From positions 19,739,501-19,803,500 of the forward strand of contig NC_135359.1 of the NCBI RefSeq assembly GCF_051622035.1: a DNA stretch of 64,000 nucleotides. Direction: 5' to 3'. Positions 40,802 to 52,370 of this stretch are shown here, piece by piece (within the stretch, counting starts at the first letter, position 1; each line of letters begins with the position of its first letter). The translations under genes and the position numbers were made by a program. This DNA comes from Arctopsyche grandis. Lineage: Eukaryota > Arthropoda > Insecta > Trichoptera > Hydropsychidae. The notes below the pieces were generated by a model, which was not told the DNA's origin, ran no database searches, and was given only the letters and a program-made list of their open reading frames with translations.

Positions 40802-41467
40802 TTATTTTATTTTTTTACACAAAAGTTTTTCTGGTACCGCTAAAGGATTATACACAACCGATGATAATAACGCACTTAAGGCTTGAGATGTCGTTGACGA
40901 TGTAGCTATTTCAGGTTTGATTATGTTTGGAAAGATTCGAGTTATATTTTCAAGATAATTAACATCTTCAGAATTGGAACTTTCTTTCAATCTTAAATTC
41001 AAATTCAGCAGCGAGTATACCAACAACTCTCTGGACATAGAATTGATATTACTTGGCACTTTACCTTCGATAACGTCAGCTAGATGTAGATACAAAGATT
41101 TAAAATCTATCTCCGAACATTCATCGGGACTAGGATGATCTTCTAAATTTGCAATAAGCCTCAATGCTTCGGGGATCACCGTCTGTCCGGAGCTGGCGCT
41201 AGACCAGTGTGATATTACACACGCCCAGTTGTTTACCAATGTGTCATTGGGCCACACACTGCATTTACTTTTCTTTGGTAACCTCAACTTTGTTGCGTTT
41301 TCTACGACATCTTTATTGACATGCCTTTTGTATACGAGTATTCGCTTACGAATTTCGAATTCGGACTTGGTGCCTATTATTTTCTTTAAATTCTTCACAT
41401 CGTCGGGACCGTGCTTATATAATCCATTTAGGAGTTTCACCTTTTCTTTTTTAGTCCAAAAACTCAT
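40802..41467 (-). CDS. SNAPC2-like protein (snRNA-activating protein complex subunit 2)
   Basis: A single open exon of 221 residues. SNAPc binds the proximal sequence element of snRNA promoters and recruits RNA polymerase II or III. The N-terminus (SFWTKKEKVKLLNGLYKHGP to about residue 55) resembles the SANT-like N-terminus of SNAPC2, with E-x-E-I-R near 37. The centre has IDFKSLYLHLADV, matching the human VDFEKIYKYLSSV block as I recall it. The C-terminus has VVYNPLAVPEKLL, matching human PLNPFLVPLELL. The human protein is longer (334 residues) through low-complexity sequence. A remote homologue call; another SANT-domain protein is possible. ATG is at 41467; the 5' flank to 41576 has no other gene. 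Confidence 0.65.
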   Translation of the reverse strand: MSFWTKKEKVKLLNGLYKHGPDDVKNLKKIIGTKSEFEIRKRILVYKRHVNKDVVENATKLRLPKKSKCSVWPNDTLVNNWACVISHWSSASSGQTVIPEALRLIANLEDHPSPDECSEIDFKSLYLHLADVIEGKVPSNINSMSRELLVYSLLNLNLRLKESSNSEDVNYLENITRIFPNIIKPEIATSSTTSQALSALLSSVVYNPLAVPEKLLCKKIK

Positions 41468-42450
41468 AATAAAAAAATTAGAGTACGAGCAAATATTAAC
41501 AAACAGTGGACGTCAAAACTGTCAAACTTCACAATATGTAAACGAAACGATTTATTTCCTGGCCATGGCTTAATCGGTGATTGCATTCATACATATGTAT
41601 GTATATCGGTGGAAAATTAATCAAGAGAAACGGTTTTTGTTAACTGTAAGTACACATCCCAAAACAAGGAGTGGAAATAAGCTATTTGCGTATTTGTTTG
41701 TAGAAATTATGGACACAAAATTTTGTGCGTTTTTAAATAGCAATTGTCTAAAAATGAGACTCTGGGTTAGAGTAAGCTTTTATAATAATTATTATCGATT
41801 CTGTTTTAAGTATATTCAGGGTTTTAAGAAAAACTTCTTTACAGACAATATAAAAAATTGCTTTGATGGTATCGTCACCAAAATTGGGGTTTCTTTGCTT
41901 ATTTTTTATTGAAGATAATTTTGATTTTATTAAATTTTTAATAAAATAATATAAACGACCAACAGCCTCCTATTTTAGTTAAAATAAAATGATTATTATT
42001 AATTTTTACTGATAAACGGGAATTAAATTTGTCACGCTCGCATCTGCTATTTATACAGGGAAATGCTGGGAAATGACATATTCAAACAAACTTAAGTAGG
42101 AATAATTTATAAAACAAAAAAAAAAATTAATGAAAAATAATAAATATTCTTTGGGCTGGGTCAATACTCAATTCTCAATACAAAACATTCACTCATATAA
42201 TACATGATATGTTGATCTGTTCATATTTTGAAATAAAAAAATAGATTTATTGTGGTCAATATTACAAACTATCTTTACAGAAAATTTCTTTATTACTCAT
42301 ACTAAAGAATTTCATAAATACTTTATTCGCGGTATTATACATATACATTTTGTGTTTTAATATTATAATTATAATATAATATATATCGCTACTTTGTATT
42401 CAAAAGGAATGGTAAATAGAAATAATTTAGATTTTATTTTTAAAATACTT
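41468..42450. other. Intergenic sequence
   Basis: A 111-codon plus-strand frame (41577-41912) is open but has no recognisable domain, and its composition is like the flanks. I do not call it. Confidence 0.4.
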
Positions 42451-42914
42451 TTATTTCGGCTTATGTATAAGTAACAATGAAGGCTCCATTTTGTACCGTT
42501 GAATAGCCAACGATCTCGATTCTTCTATCGGACTGTAGATAGCACGTGACAATAATTTAGCTTTTGTTAAATCGATTTTCTAAAAATAAATTACACTTAT
42601 TGATTAAATATATTCACTTACTTATGGACATGTTTAATTTCGAACTCATTGACAGTGAAGAATTCAAAAAATTACGATACATCAATAACCGCTATATGTA
42701 AGTAACAACAAATGTTTGTGTCGGTAGACTATACATATACATATGGTGGATCAATAAAACTCACATTTTCTAGTAATCATACATTGTCTAATGACGATAC
42801 AAATGAAATACTTACTTTAACTATACTTTCATTTCTAGATTTTGCAGTTTCAACGTCATTTTTAATGTAATCTGAAAATACTTCACACTCTCTAGTCCAC
42901 TTATTATTTTCCAT
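42451..42914 (-). CDS. Unrecognised 75-residue protein
   Basis: Two exons, 42914-42816 and 42579-42451, join in phase 0 through a GTAAGT donor and a TTTTTAG acceptor. The product is MENNKWTRECEVFSDYIKND, then VETAKSRNESIVK from exon 1, and KIDLTKAKLLSRAIYSPIEE onward from exon 2, ending LLIHKPK. It is charged, probably helical (first 50 residues), with no signal peptide or membrane segment. The S-P-I-E-E-S-R-S-L-A-I-Q-R-Y run looks conserved in style, but I cannot name a family. Support is the good splice sites, an in-frame join and coding-like composition in an AT-rich setting. An additional 5' exon cannot be excluded. Confidence 0.5.
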
Positions 42915-44345
42915 TGTAAAATATATTGCACTACTATAAGTGACACATATACAATATTTGTTATATGGATAGTTACTATGGAAATACACATTAGGTACTG
43001 TATAAATACATATGTAGATCTGTGCAATTTTACCTGAAATGAAACCAACCCAAAAAGATGTATTGATACCACCATGAAAAGAATTTCTACATTTTACATT
43101 AAAATAATATCCAAATTAGGGACTTATAATAAGGGATTGAAATAATGTTAACCGGTCTCCAGTGATTTTTCTTGTGGATTAACCGGTAGACCAGTTAACC
43201 GAAATTTAAATACTGTAGCATTTTATTAAATTTCAAAATTAATAACCTCTATGCAGATGATTATAGTGAGTTAATTGTAGGCTGAAAGTAAATGAAGTAT
43301 TTTATTAAATCAATATATACATACATAGGATTGAATAAATAATGAAATCCCAAAAAAAAAAAACATGTTTGATTATAATTTAGAATTTATTTTCTTATTA
43401 GTAACATTTTCGGCCACATACTCATATATATATATACACACACATTGCATATTAAAACGCAAGTGGATAAACTCGGAAAAAAACATTACGTTAAATGGTA
43501 TAAAGCTTACTGCTATGATTTATAAATCAGTGTTGTTTTCTACATTATCTGAATATTCTTTGAAATTAAGTTTTTGCGTATAATATGATATAGAAAATTA
43601 GAGCATACTACGGGTGAATTCAGTTTAAATTATATTGATTTATTCTTTAAGTGACTAGTTTTATTTCTTCGTTCCAACATTCTTCGATATAGACCTTCAT
43701 ATGCTGCAAGACTATATTTTTTAATTATTATTTAACCGATTTACCAAGCGAATTTTACTAGTTATCATAAGGCATAAATAAGTAAAGATACAAACGAAAA
43801 AAAATTAAATCCCATTGTAATAATTATTTTTCATTAGAACTTTTACGTTTTACATTTTAAACATCATTCTTATAATGACTAATATCATTGTTAATATCAC
43901 TAAGATGATGAAGCGAAGGAATGTATTACCATTGGTCATTGTGAGGGATTTGCAAGTCAAAAAAGGTATAAAAACCAAGAGCAGAACATCTTTAACGCTT
44001 TCTATATCTATCATTGTATAACGTTCTGACTATAGAAATAAAATAAAAATTTCTAATATGTACGCATTCAAATTAAATTATTATTTGATTTTCTCGCGCG
44101 GACAAAATACACATGACAGATGAGAAAAAGACAGATCATAACATACAGATGAAGAACTTAAAAATAAATTGGCCCGTGGGCAACCTTTTGAACTACCTCG
44201 GTCTACAGAATATAAGGTATTTCAACTCTGTATCGATTGTGATACTAAATATATTATATATATACTGCGAAACAGTTTCCGTTTATTTTTCATATAATAT
44301 TATACATAGAACATACATTGAGAATACATTGAAAATATATAAAAA
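42915..44345. other. Intergenic sequence
   Basis: Two short plus-strand frames (43365-43583 and 44113-44349) and a TATA-like GGTATAAAAACC at 43966 are present, but no spliced model holds together. A small gene here cannot be excluded. Confidence 0.35.
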
Positions 44346-45199
44346 CTAAGTAGGAATTTTCTGAAAAACTACAGATGTTACAACATTTCCGACACCACCA
44401 CCAAATTTAAATTGAGGTGTCGGTATTAATTCTTTCAATACAAACGTAGTTTTGAAATGTTCACACAATTCACTTTCAGTCCAATTGCAAGACGTAATAA
44501 CAAAAAGACCATCGCTTCGAAGAATTTGCCCAATTTTATCAATATATGAGAGTCTTTTGGCTTTTGAATCTTCTGGATTTAAGCTGATCGCATCGTAAGT
44601 TCCTTTATCGTGTACAATTTTAAACATTTCTACATATTTAGTTACTTTATCCACCACAATATCCAAGACCTTAAAATATATTTAAAGATAAATTCCAAAA
44701 TATTTCATTTTTTAAGACTAATATATATATAGAGTAATACATACTTCGTATGTGATGTCGGGAAATTCATCATTTGTTACAGACATGGCTAAATCTATTG
44801 CGGGTTTAGAATAATCAATACCGGTGAGATTTCGAAACCCTTCTCTCGCTAACTCTAGTAGAGTCATTCCATTTCCACAACCTGAATACAGAAATATATA
44901 TTGTGAATGCCAATAAAAATAAAGCAAAAGAAAATAATAATATAAATTTAAACTGAAAGTGAATAAAGGATTCGTAAATCATATTCACCTATATCGATGA
45001 TAGGATCGTTTGCAACGATTGATTCGTTTCGACACACCCACTGTATAACTCTGATCATACTATCTTCCCCAAACCAAATCTCTCCGACATCTCCAGTCTC
45101 ATTGAAATTAGCAATCTCAGCTGTGTAAGTATCATTCCAATATGACATTGTTCCAAGCTCGCATCCATCCAACTCTTCACTATTACCAGTAGTCGACAT
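44346..45199 (-). CDS. EEF1AKMT2: EEF1AKMT2 (METTL10), eEF1A lysine methyltransferase 2
   Basis: This SAM-dependent methyltransferase modifies a lysine of elongation factor eEF1A in the cytosol. Three exons, 45199-44989, 44881-44745 and 44669-44346, total 672 nt (223 residues), with phase-1 and phase-0 joins. Exon 1 carries the family N-terminus (LGTMSYWNDTYTAEIANF, GEIWFGEDSMIRVIQWV). The exon 1-2 join builds motif I, DIGCGNG, at about residues 68-74. Later blocks are TGIDYSKPAIDLA, KGTYDAISLNPED, LFVITSCNWTESEL and a C-terminal TPQFKFGGGVGN-VVTSVVFQK. These match METTL10 in order and wording. Length is shorter than human but complete for the fold. Confidence 0.9.
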
Positions 45200-45483
45200 A
45201 TAAAACGCTTATAATGTGCAACGAGTCAATTTTAAGCACTGCGCAACTCCTAGCTTTTGTAAAATTTGACAGCTGTCATTTTGGTTCTAATTGTGTTTGT
45301 TAACGACCATTTAAACTTTTTAAAGAACCACTCATACAATGAATTGGTTTTAGCTTTTACATCAATTGAACTGTTCTAAATCTTCAGTCTTTAGAAACCA
45401 GGTTATTCATGGTGTATTAATTGAAAAAATCAAAACCACGATAATACTAAATCTTTTAATACCAAATTTTGAAGTGTTAATAT

Positions 45484-45788
45484 TGTAACGTAGAGATTAG
45501 GTGAGTGGCGCTCGTGGACCGATGGTTTACTAGCGCAGATCACCTGATCTCTCGTTCCCGCCAAAATGGCCTCTACGAATGAATGAGCCGTATGCAACGG
45601 CCAATGGGATCGCCTGACTCATCGACCAATAGTTGCGGAGCCCAAACGGGTGTAAATATGGGGCGCTCTCGGCTTGGGAACCATTCCGACCTGGAGCATC
45701 GACCAGAGCACACGAATTAACTCCTTCTACAATCCTCCTGCGTCTTTATCTCCGATTCTGGAAGCCCCCTCTTCACGTCCACGCAACA
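45484..45788. mobile_element. Solo-LTR-like fossil
   Basis: It begins TGTAACGTAGAG and ends CACGCAACA, with ATAT directly repeated on both sides (45480-45483 and 45789-45792). It is GC-richer than its flanks and has a TAAATATGG box in the middle. The ends and target site agree with the element at 8587-9449, so both probably belong to one family. Confidence 0.45.
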
Positions 45789-46960
45789 ATATTAACGAGT
45801 ACCAACGCTTCTTTGGTTGTTAATTATGTAGGCTATTTAGTCTGTTTTGATATTATCAGCAATCAAACACGAATATAAAGGGAAAATGCTCGATTCTATT
45901 TGAACTGATCTCCCCGAAATTCAAACTATTTTCACAAACTATGTAAGTGTTGAAACTGGGACCAATATAAATAAAGTGAAATGCCATTTATTTTGGAATT
46001 AATGTTATTATAGATTCTAATTATGTACAAATCACCATTTTAACACAGGAAGGATGTGGAATGAAATATATAATATTTGAAGAGATTTCAACAAACTGCA
46101 GAAAAAAATTACTTATTATATAATACTAGGTGAACTTACTTTATTGCCAAAATTACTCGTTCAGAAATTGCATATGTTCAAAATTTAATTACAAAACTTA
46201 ACATAAAAATTAATTGTGATGATAATATATCGTCATCTGTGAACATACATACAAGTGTAGCAGCAGTGGCTATAACAAATTTGTAAAAATATTTCTTAAA
46301 TATATAAAAATACAATGTAAATGTAGTGTTGTAATTTACATCTTAACAAATAGAGCTTTAAACCAAAGAGAAATACGAAATTTTATGCTTATTAAAATTA
46401 AAAAAATAATAGCTCTTGTGTTAAAGTTTTCAAAAAAATTATAAAACTATTTACACTATAGATCTAAATATACTCTGCACATTTTAATTCTTGGTTTACA
46501 ATAATTAACAAAGCTAATTGTACATATTCAAAAAATCATATTTGTTTATACTCTTCAGAGATGATTTTCATATTTGATAAATAAATTATCGATTACTAAA
46601 AGGTACATTTGCAATGTTGGTATTTATGCAAAAAGCAAAACAATTTTATTTACATACATATTTTGTGATACAATTTGTAAAAATATATGTTATATTATGT
46701 ATACCCTGATGATTTTTATATTAATTTAATAGAAAAACGCTTACACATAACGATTTTCGCAAAAAACTCAAAACGATTACAATATAAAAATCATTATTTA
46801 TTGAAAATATAATTTTATATTAAATAAATGGAATAAACATCAAAATTTCATGAAAGTAAAAAAAGATGGAAATCAAAAATGTATAGAAATGATTGAAAAT
46901 TACACATCAATGTATAGAAAATATATAAATAATAAAAAAAAATTGTTTTAGGTAACGATT
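45789..46960. other. AT-rich sequence between EEF1AKMT2 and the ZAD gene
   Basis: No gene is supported. The part next to 46960 should hold the 3' untranslated region of the minus-strand ZAD gene. Confidence 0.4.
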
Positions 46961-49900
46961 TCATGTGATAATTTCAGTAACAACTTCTAATGGAAGTGGT
47001 TGAATTATAGCCATTGTCATATGTCCATCCAAACTAGATCGCTCCTTCTTTAATTCCGTCTCTAGTTTTTCTTGTGATAAGTCTTCAGCTCCGGGAGTTT
47101 TATCAATAAAATGCACTGAAATATGCTTTCTGAGTTCAGTTTTCAATCTAAAACCTTCTGGACATATAGTACATCTACAATGCAAAACAAAAGAAGATAT
47201 AGTGACCAAATGACTTGCGAAATTTATAAATTACTATCGAAATTATGTAAGTCATTCACAAAACAATACCAACCTATACATCTTATCGCCAAGATGTGAT
47301 CTGGTATGTTTTACTAAATCATTACTTTGAGTGAAAGCCCTTTCACAATATCCACATTTATAAGGTTTTTCTCCAGTATGAATTCTATAATGACGTTTGA
47401 GGTGATCTTTACTGTTGAACCTACAAAAAATAAAATGAAAACACAAATCCAAACCAAATGTCTAATAATGAATAATTTGATATACTGAATTTGAACACTA
47501 ACCTCATTGTACAGACATCACATTCGTGTGGTTTGATACCCAAATGAATTAACTTATGTTTTGCCAGAGAATTAGTTTTGGTGAATGCAGAGCCGCACGT
47601 ATCGCAAACAAAAGGTCTAGCCCCTGTATGCGTAGACATGTGTGATTGTAATTCACCTGAATTTTAGATTGCAGAATGAGACATTATACCAAAATGCTCT
47701 ATACTAAAAACAGATGAAGAAACCACTATACAATAATTATACCTTTGCTGACGTATCTCCCAGGACACAAAGTACAGTAAAATGTCTTTTCTCCTCTATG
47801 ACGTTTCAAATGTTGATTTAAATTAGTGCTGCTATCAAACCGTTTACCGCAAGTAGCGCACAAAAATGGTTTTTCTCTAGTGTGTATTCTTAAGTGAGCA
47901 TTTAATGTGGTACTTTGGGAAAAGGCTATAAAAATAGCATTATTAATAATCTCGCCATGAAATGATATGGTATTATAATATGATGTACTTGCCTTTGTTA
48001 CAGATGGGACAATTGTGTGGTTTAACTCCTTTATGTTTGTTAATATGTTCTAATAATTGCTTTTCATGTGTGTAAGATTTCGGACATTGGTCACATTTGT
48101 ACGGTCTGTTATCTTCGTGGGTTCTTTCGTGTCTTTTAAGGTGACTGGACTTCTTGAATACTTTCCCACAAATGAGACAGGATAATACACGATTTTTATT
48201 CCGATGTTTGCGCATGTGTGCAGAAAGAGAATGACACGAGTCGAATGTCTTAGGACATTGGGTGCAATCATATTTTTCACTTTCTTCTTTGATATCGAAA
48301 TTTTCTAGTTTGACTTCAACTTTAGGTTCAATTTGTCCATTGTTGGACTGGTGCGTAATCATATGACTCAATAATTGCGTTTGGCGTTTAAAACGCCTAG
48401 GACAAACGGTACATTCGTATGGTTTAAGCTCGGGGTTGTGAATTTGCACATGACGGTCGAGACGAGAAGCACGGTCAAATATCCTATTGCAAACATCGCA
48501 GGGGTGCACCTTGTTAGGTTCTTTAGAATGACTCTTAGCGTGACGGATGAGTTTACTCGGTTTCAAAAAGACCTTCGAACATTTTTTGCATTCATAGTGT
48601 CGTTTTATAGTTGAATTGGAACGTTTCTTTTTGAGCGTAAGCGGCTCATAATCAGAAGCTTGAAAGTCATCATCGTCGTAGCCAAAATCCATATCTTCCG
48701 TTTTAATGTCAGCCGGCTCCTGCTTTATGTGGTCTGGGGGAAGCGTGACCATTTTAAAGATACGTCTGAGTTCTTCGTCTGAACGTTCACAACGCTTTTT
48801 AAATTCATATGCCATTGTGAGGCTGGCTATACAAGCATTGCACACTTGTTCTGGTAATCCTTCGCTATCATTTAACTATAAAATAATAATCGATTAGTAT
48901 TCGAAAGTTGCACGTAGAAAAAAATAGCATAACTAAATATTCAATTCCACTGAGTTTTTTTCAGTTGTAATATATTTTGACTAATTGGAATATATTCCAT
49001 CTAACCCACATAAGCCATATTGGAATATATTCCATAACCCACATTAACGAATTATTGAATTCTAAAGCATTTGTAATAACATCAGAGCTGTCAAAACTCA
49101 ACTGTTATATTACAACTGGCGCACATTGTTGAAAGTGTATTTGCGCTCGAAGAGATATAATTTACTAGTTGAATTGTATTCGAATATGAAGGACTATACA
49201 CTTTGACTGTAATATACATATATATTGATTGCTCAGATGCGCCCGTATAACCAATGAGTACCAATTTAGTACCAAAATAGGTTCCGTGACTGATCAACAC
49301 AACTAAAACTGAAACGTACAAATTCATAAAAAAAATTGATACATACTAGTTATCGAAAAGAAAATGGATACAGTGTAAAACATACACATATACAATCTTA
49401 TAAAACGTTTTTATATTTTATAAAGAATTTATTTATTAAATTGAACGTCACGGATTCTACGAACCAAAGAAAGAAACATACATACAAAGTTTCTTTCGTA
49501 ATTATATATTAAAGAAGATTCACAACAACGTTTAAGTGGACGTCTATTAATCAGTGAGCTACTACGGTGAACAAAGTCTAAAGATTTACTTCGCTACAAT
49601 CATACCCATTGAAATTGTTGGAAAGCTTTAGCAGAACCCACGTTTAAGAATGACGGTAATCACCCGAGAGCGTGGAAAATAAACTGCCGAAGCAATAATT
49701 GATTATTTGACGTTTATGCTTACAAATGTATATGAGTAAATTTTACACCCTATTATACTGTGCCTAGATAATTTCTGTACATTTTAATCTCGTACGTATC
49801 GTATTTCCAGTATCTACATATCTGTATTGTTTGTGTTGGCCAGTCTTGATTGCCGCCACATATGAAATGAAAAAAATAGAATTGAATACAAGTTAGACCG

Positions 49901-50372
49901 GAACGTAGAGATTGGCAGGCACCTGTATAGCCGTGCAGGAGGCGATCATCTCGGCGATGAGCGGAACTTGCACGAAGTTGGTGTAGTTGTTGGCAGCGTC
50001 GGAATGTCTGTCCATGCAAGTGCGGCAGAAGGAGGCCGCGTCACCGGACTGCACCACCAGCATGTTGCCGACGTGCATCGTCTGGGTGGGCTGCAGCAGC
50101 TGCACCGTCTCCGTCTCCGTCTCCAACCGGGTGTCCGGGTCGCCCACCCTCACCACGGACTGCAGCGAGTGCAGCGACTCGGGCTCCAGCGCCTGCACCT
50201 GCACTTGCACCACCTGGCATTTCAAGTCGTCGCGCTCCGGTTCAGACTCTGGATCTAGCAGTTGCAGTTGGTGTCGGAGTCGCTGGGTGTCGGAGAACGC
50301 GGAGAGGGCGGAGAGGGAGGTCACGGAGACTATCGTCGGGGTGGACGGACGAGGGGGCGCCGCGAGCTCCAT
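46961..50372 (-). CDS. ZAD-domain protein with 13 C2H2 zinc fingers
   Basis: ZAD-C2H2 proteins are arthropod DNA-binding regulators; ZAD mediates dimerisation. Six exons, 50372-49923, 48875-47993, 47925-47743, 47656-47503, 47420-47274 and 47174-46961, give 676 residues. ATG at 50372 was chosen (first good Met before the low-complexity N-terminus); upstream in-frame Met is possible. ZAD is split by intron 1: FCRTCMDRH (Cys 116 and 119) and EQVCNAC (Cys 162 and 165). A linker has two SUMO-type sites (IKQEP, IKTED) and an acidic run (GYDDDD). Thirteen C2H2 fingers run from about residue 244 to 640 (for example [30 protein letters not shown]), several with TGEKP-type linkers. The introns between exons 2 to 6 cut inside fingers or linkers. 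Intron 2 starts with GC, not GT. A function beyond DNA binding is not assigned. Confidence 0.9.
48876..49922 (-). other. ZAD gene intron 1
   Basis: A 1.05-kb intron that splits the ZAD domain. It contains GGAATATATTCC twice (48987-48998 and 49022-49033), a perfect 12-base palindrome within a near-duplicate of about 35 bases. No coding is seen. Confidence 0.6.
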
Positions 50373-50578
50373 GGGGGCGACGGGGCTCTGGGGGCGAAGG
50401 CCGAGGGGCGCAGCGGAGCCCACATCCGACACACTCCGAACGCCACACTGACAACCGCCGCCTATAAACACTACGCCACACACACTCGATATATTAATAT
50501 ATGCCCTACATACACGCCTCGCACTTCACGTTCGATCTCTTCGATCGGGATAACTTTACGTTTTTACTTTACAGAGAC

Positions 50579-50690
50579 GGTTCGGTGATTACTAGTCAAA
50601 TGTGAATCGGTCACAGGACAACCGGTTGCTCTAGATCGGTCACACGTGATCACCCGTCACCCTAAAACTGGTCACACCCGTACATATAGT
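50579..50690 (+). repeat. GGTTCGGTGATTA-family repeat upstream of the ZAD gene
   Basis: It starts GGTTCGGTGATTACTAGTCA and continues with several GGTCACA and GTCAC blocks, related to 36512-36720. It lies about 200 bases upstream of the ZAD start codon. Confidence 0.55.
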
Positions 50691-50696
50691 TATAGC

Positions 50697-51219
50697 CAGC
50701 AGTTTGGCTTAGTGGTAGCGTATATATTTAGCACCACTGAGGTCAAAGGTTCGAGTCCTCGCCACTGCTGGTTAGATTTGGGGGTTTTGTGACTCCAAAT
50801 CGATCGTTTCTCTATCAGAGTTTGCCAATTTTATCTGATCATTGCTGAAACGGTTCCTGAAAATTGGTATTAGATCTAATCCTGCTGTCACAAAATCTGT
50901 CTGTGTATAATTTGTAATAATTATACACAGTAATCTGAAATCTATAGATATCTCTATAATTTCGTATTTATTATATGTATAAAAATTGTATACAACAAAA
51001 AAAAAATCTAAAAATAATCCATAGATGTCTCTATGATTATTATTTCTGATTAATTGTTATATACTATATATTCTGATTGTATATGTATGTATTACTGTAT
51101 TTCTGATTTCTGATTGTTTATATATTCTGTATTTCGTTAACGTACACCCGTCGCATTGGAGCAAATCTGTAATGGCGAGTGTATATTGATTTGTAACAAT
51201 AAAATAAAATAAAAAAATA
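50697..51219 (+). mobile_element. tRNA-derived SINE, long copy
   Basis: Head: TTTGGCTTAGTGGTAGCG (A box) and AAGGTTCGAGTCCTCGCC (B box). Body: GATCGTTTCTCTATCAGAGT, TTGCCAATTTTATCTGATC, GCTGAAACGGTTCCTG and the CCATAGATGTCTCTATG hairpin. The end is AATAAAATAAAATAAAAAAA. It differs from the copy at 8853 in the region before the tail, so at least two 3' variants exist. Confidence 0.75.
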
Positions 51220-51362
51220 TATGACTAGTAGTCCGTTTACCTATAGAGACTGCGTGCTGCCAGTTGTACATAGAGGAAATATATATGAGTACTGGAGAAT
51301 ATGAGAAACTCGGTGCAGTTTTGACGAAGTTATATATTGTTATTATTAATACAACCGTTTTA

Positions 51363-51581
51363 AGGTCTGTTCATACCTATCCAGCACGACCCGAATCCTG
51401 CAAGTATCCTGCAAGTACGGACAGTATTCTTTAGTACATTCTATATGGACGCCCATGAATGCGTAAATGCGCATGCGCGAATGGAGTATGAATACGCCCA
51501 TATAATGTACCAAAGAATACTATCCGCACTTGCAGGATACCTGCAGGATACGGGTCGTGCTGGATAGGTATGAACAGACCT
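51363..51581. mobile_element. PIF/Harbinger-like MITE, nearly palindromic
   Basis: The left end AGGTCTGTTCATACCTATCC and right end GGATAGGTATGAACAGACCT are exact inverted repeats. Similarity continues inward through CAGCACGACCCG to almost the whole 219 bases. TTA flanks both sides (51360-51362 and 51582-51584), the three-base target duplication typical of PIF/Harbinger. No coding is present. Confidence 0.75.
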
Positions 51582-51961
51582 TTATAGGTCAATTAAAACA
51601 ACTTATAAAATGCTCAACATGAGTCATCGGATACGAGTGCACTCGAACAGAGTCTACTAAGAATGTCCAAAAATTAGTGGACTCGATATGGAAGTGCATT
51701 AAAACGAGATGAAACGCGACTAGTGTGCTCACTCACAAAAAGTATACGGTGAGAATTTTAATTAGTCCGATAAAGAGTGACAAACTAGTGATTGAATAGG
51801 AACTCCTGACTGACTGAAGATAATGTCTGCTGGGCTACGTGCAAGGGTCGTTCTATGTCTAATTTTTATGGAGAGCACTTATAACATTTTGTCATTGTCG
51901 GGCTTGTCAATTGATAAAGCGAGGATCGTGTCTCCAGACATGTTTTTTGTAAACGCCAATC

Positions 51962-52090
51962 TTTGCCACGGAAATCGTGAAAGCTGTCCAAAAGAAATAT
52001 TATACTAACGAGAACTCGAATGCCAGATGTTCCGTAATCGAGATTTTAGTGACATGCGCGAGATCATTTTGTGCAAAATAATCACCGAAA
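51962..52090 (-). repeat. GGTTCRGTGATTA-family repeat upstream of ADPGK
   Basis: In reverse it contains TTTCGGTGATTATTTTGC, TCACTAAAATCTCG, CGGAACATCTGGCATTCG and AGTTCTCGTTAGTATAATA, matching the copy at 36512. It lies about 280 bases upstream of the ADPGK start. Confidence 0.6.
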
Positions 52091-52370
52091 CGTTAATAGT
52101 TTGTAAGGAAAATATTGCAAATGGTTGATTGTGCAATACTTAGATAAAAAATACATTAACGTTAATTGAAAGTAAATATATTTATATCAGTTTTCAATCA
52201 GAGGTTTCGTTTTTATCGATTATGTTAAAAAATAGCTGAAGAATAAATGAAACTGAAATGGAAATGATTACCGACGTTTAGACCAAAAAGATAGCCATCT
52301 GACATTTGACAGGTCGTGCCGTGTCGGCGAGTTGACGTGTTGCGCGTGGCGTGTGACGTTTGCGTCGAGG

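Noticed and set aside
41577-41912. 111-codon plus-strand frame
   Set aside because: No recognisable domain, signal or splice partner; composition like intergenic DNA.
43365-43583. Signal-peptide-like plus-strand frame
   Set aside because: No promoter, intron or conserved motif; hydrophobic codons are common in such AT-rich DNA.
43905-44349. TATA-like box with short frames downstream
   Set aside because: I could not join the frames into one product with supported splice sites, so no gene is called.
49968-50588. Plus-strand frames over the ZAD first exon
   Set aside because: They are antisense to the ZAD exon, whose cysteines and join are convincing.
51823-52008. 61-codon plus-strand frame before ADPGK
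   Set aside because: It overlaps a repeat of the GGTTCGGTGATTA family and has no domain.
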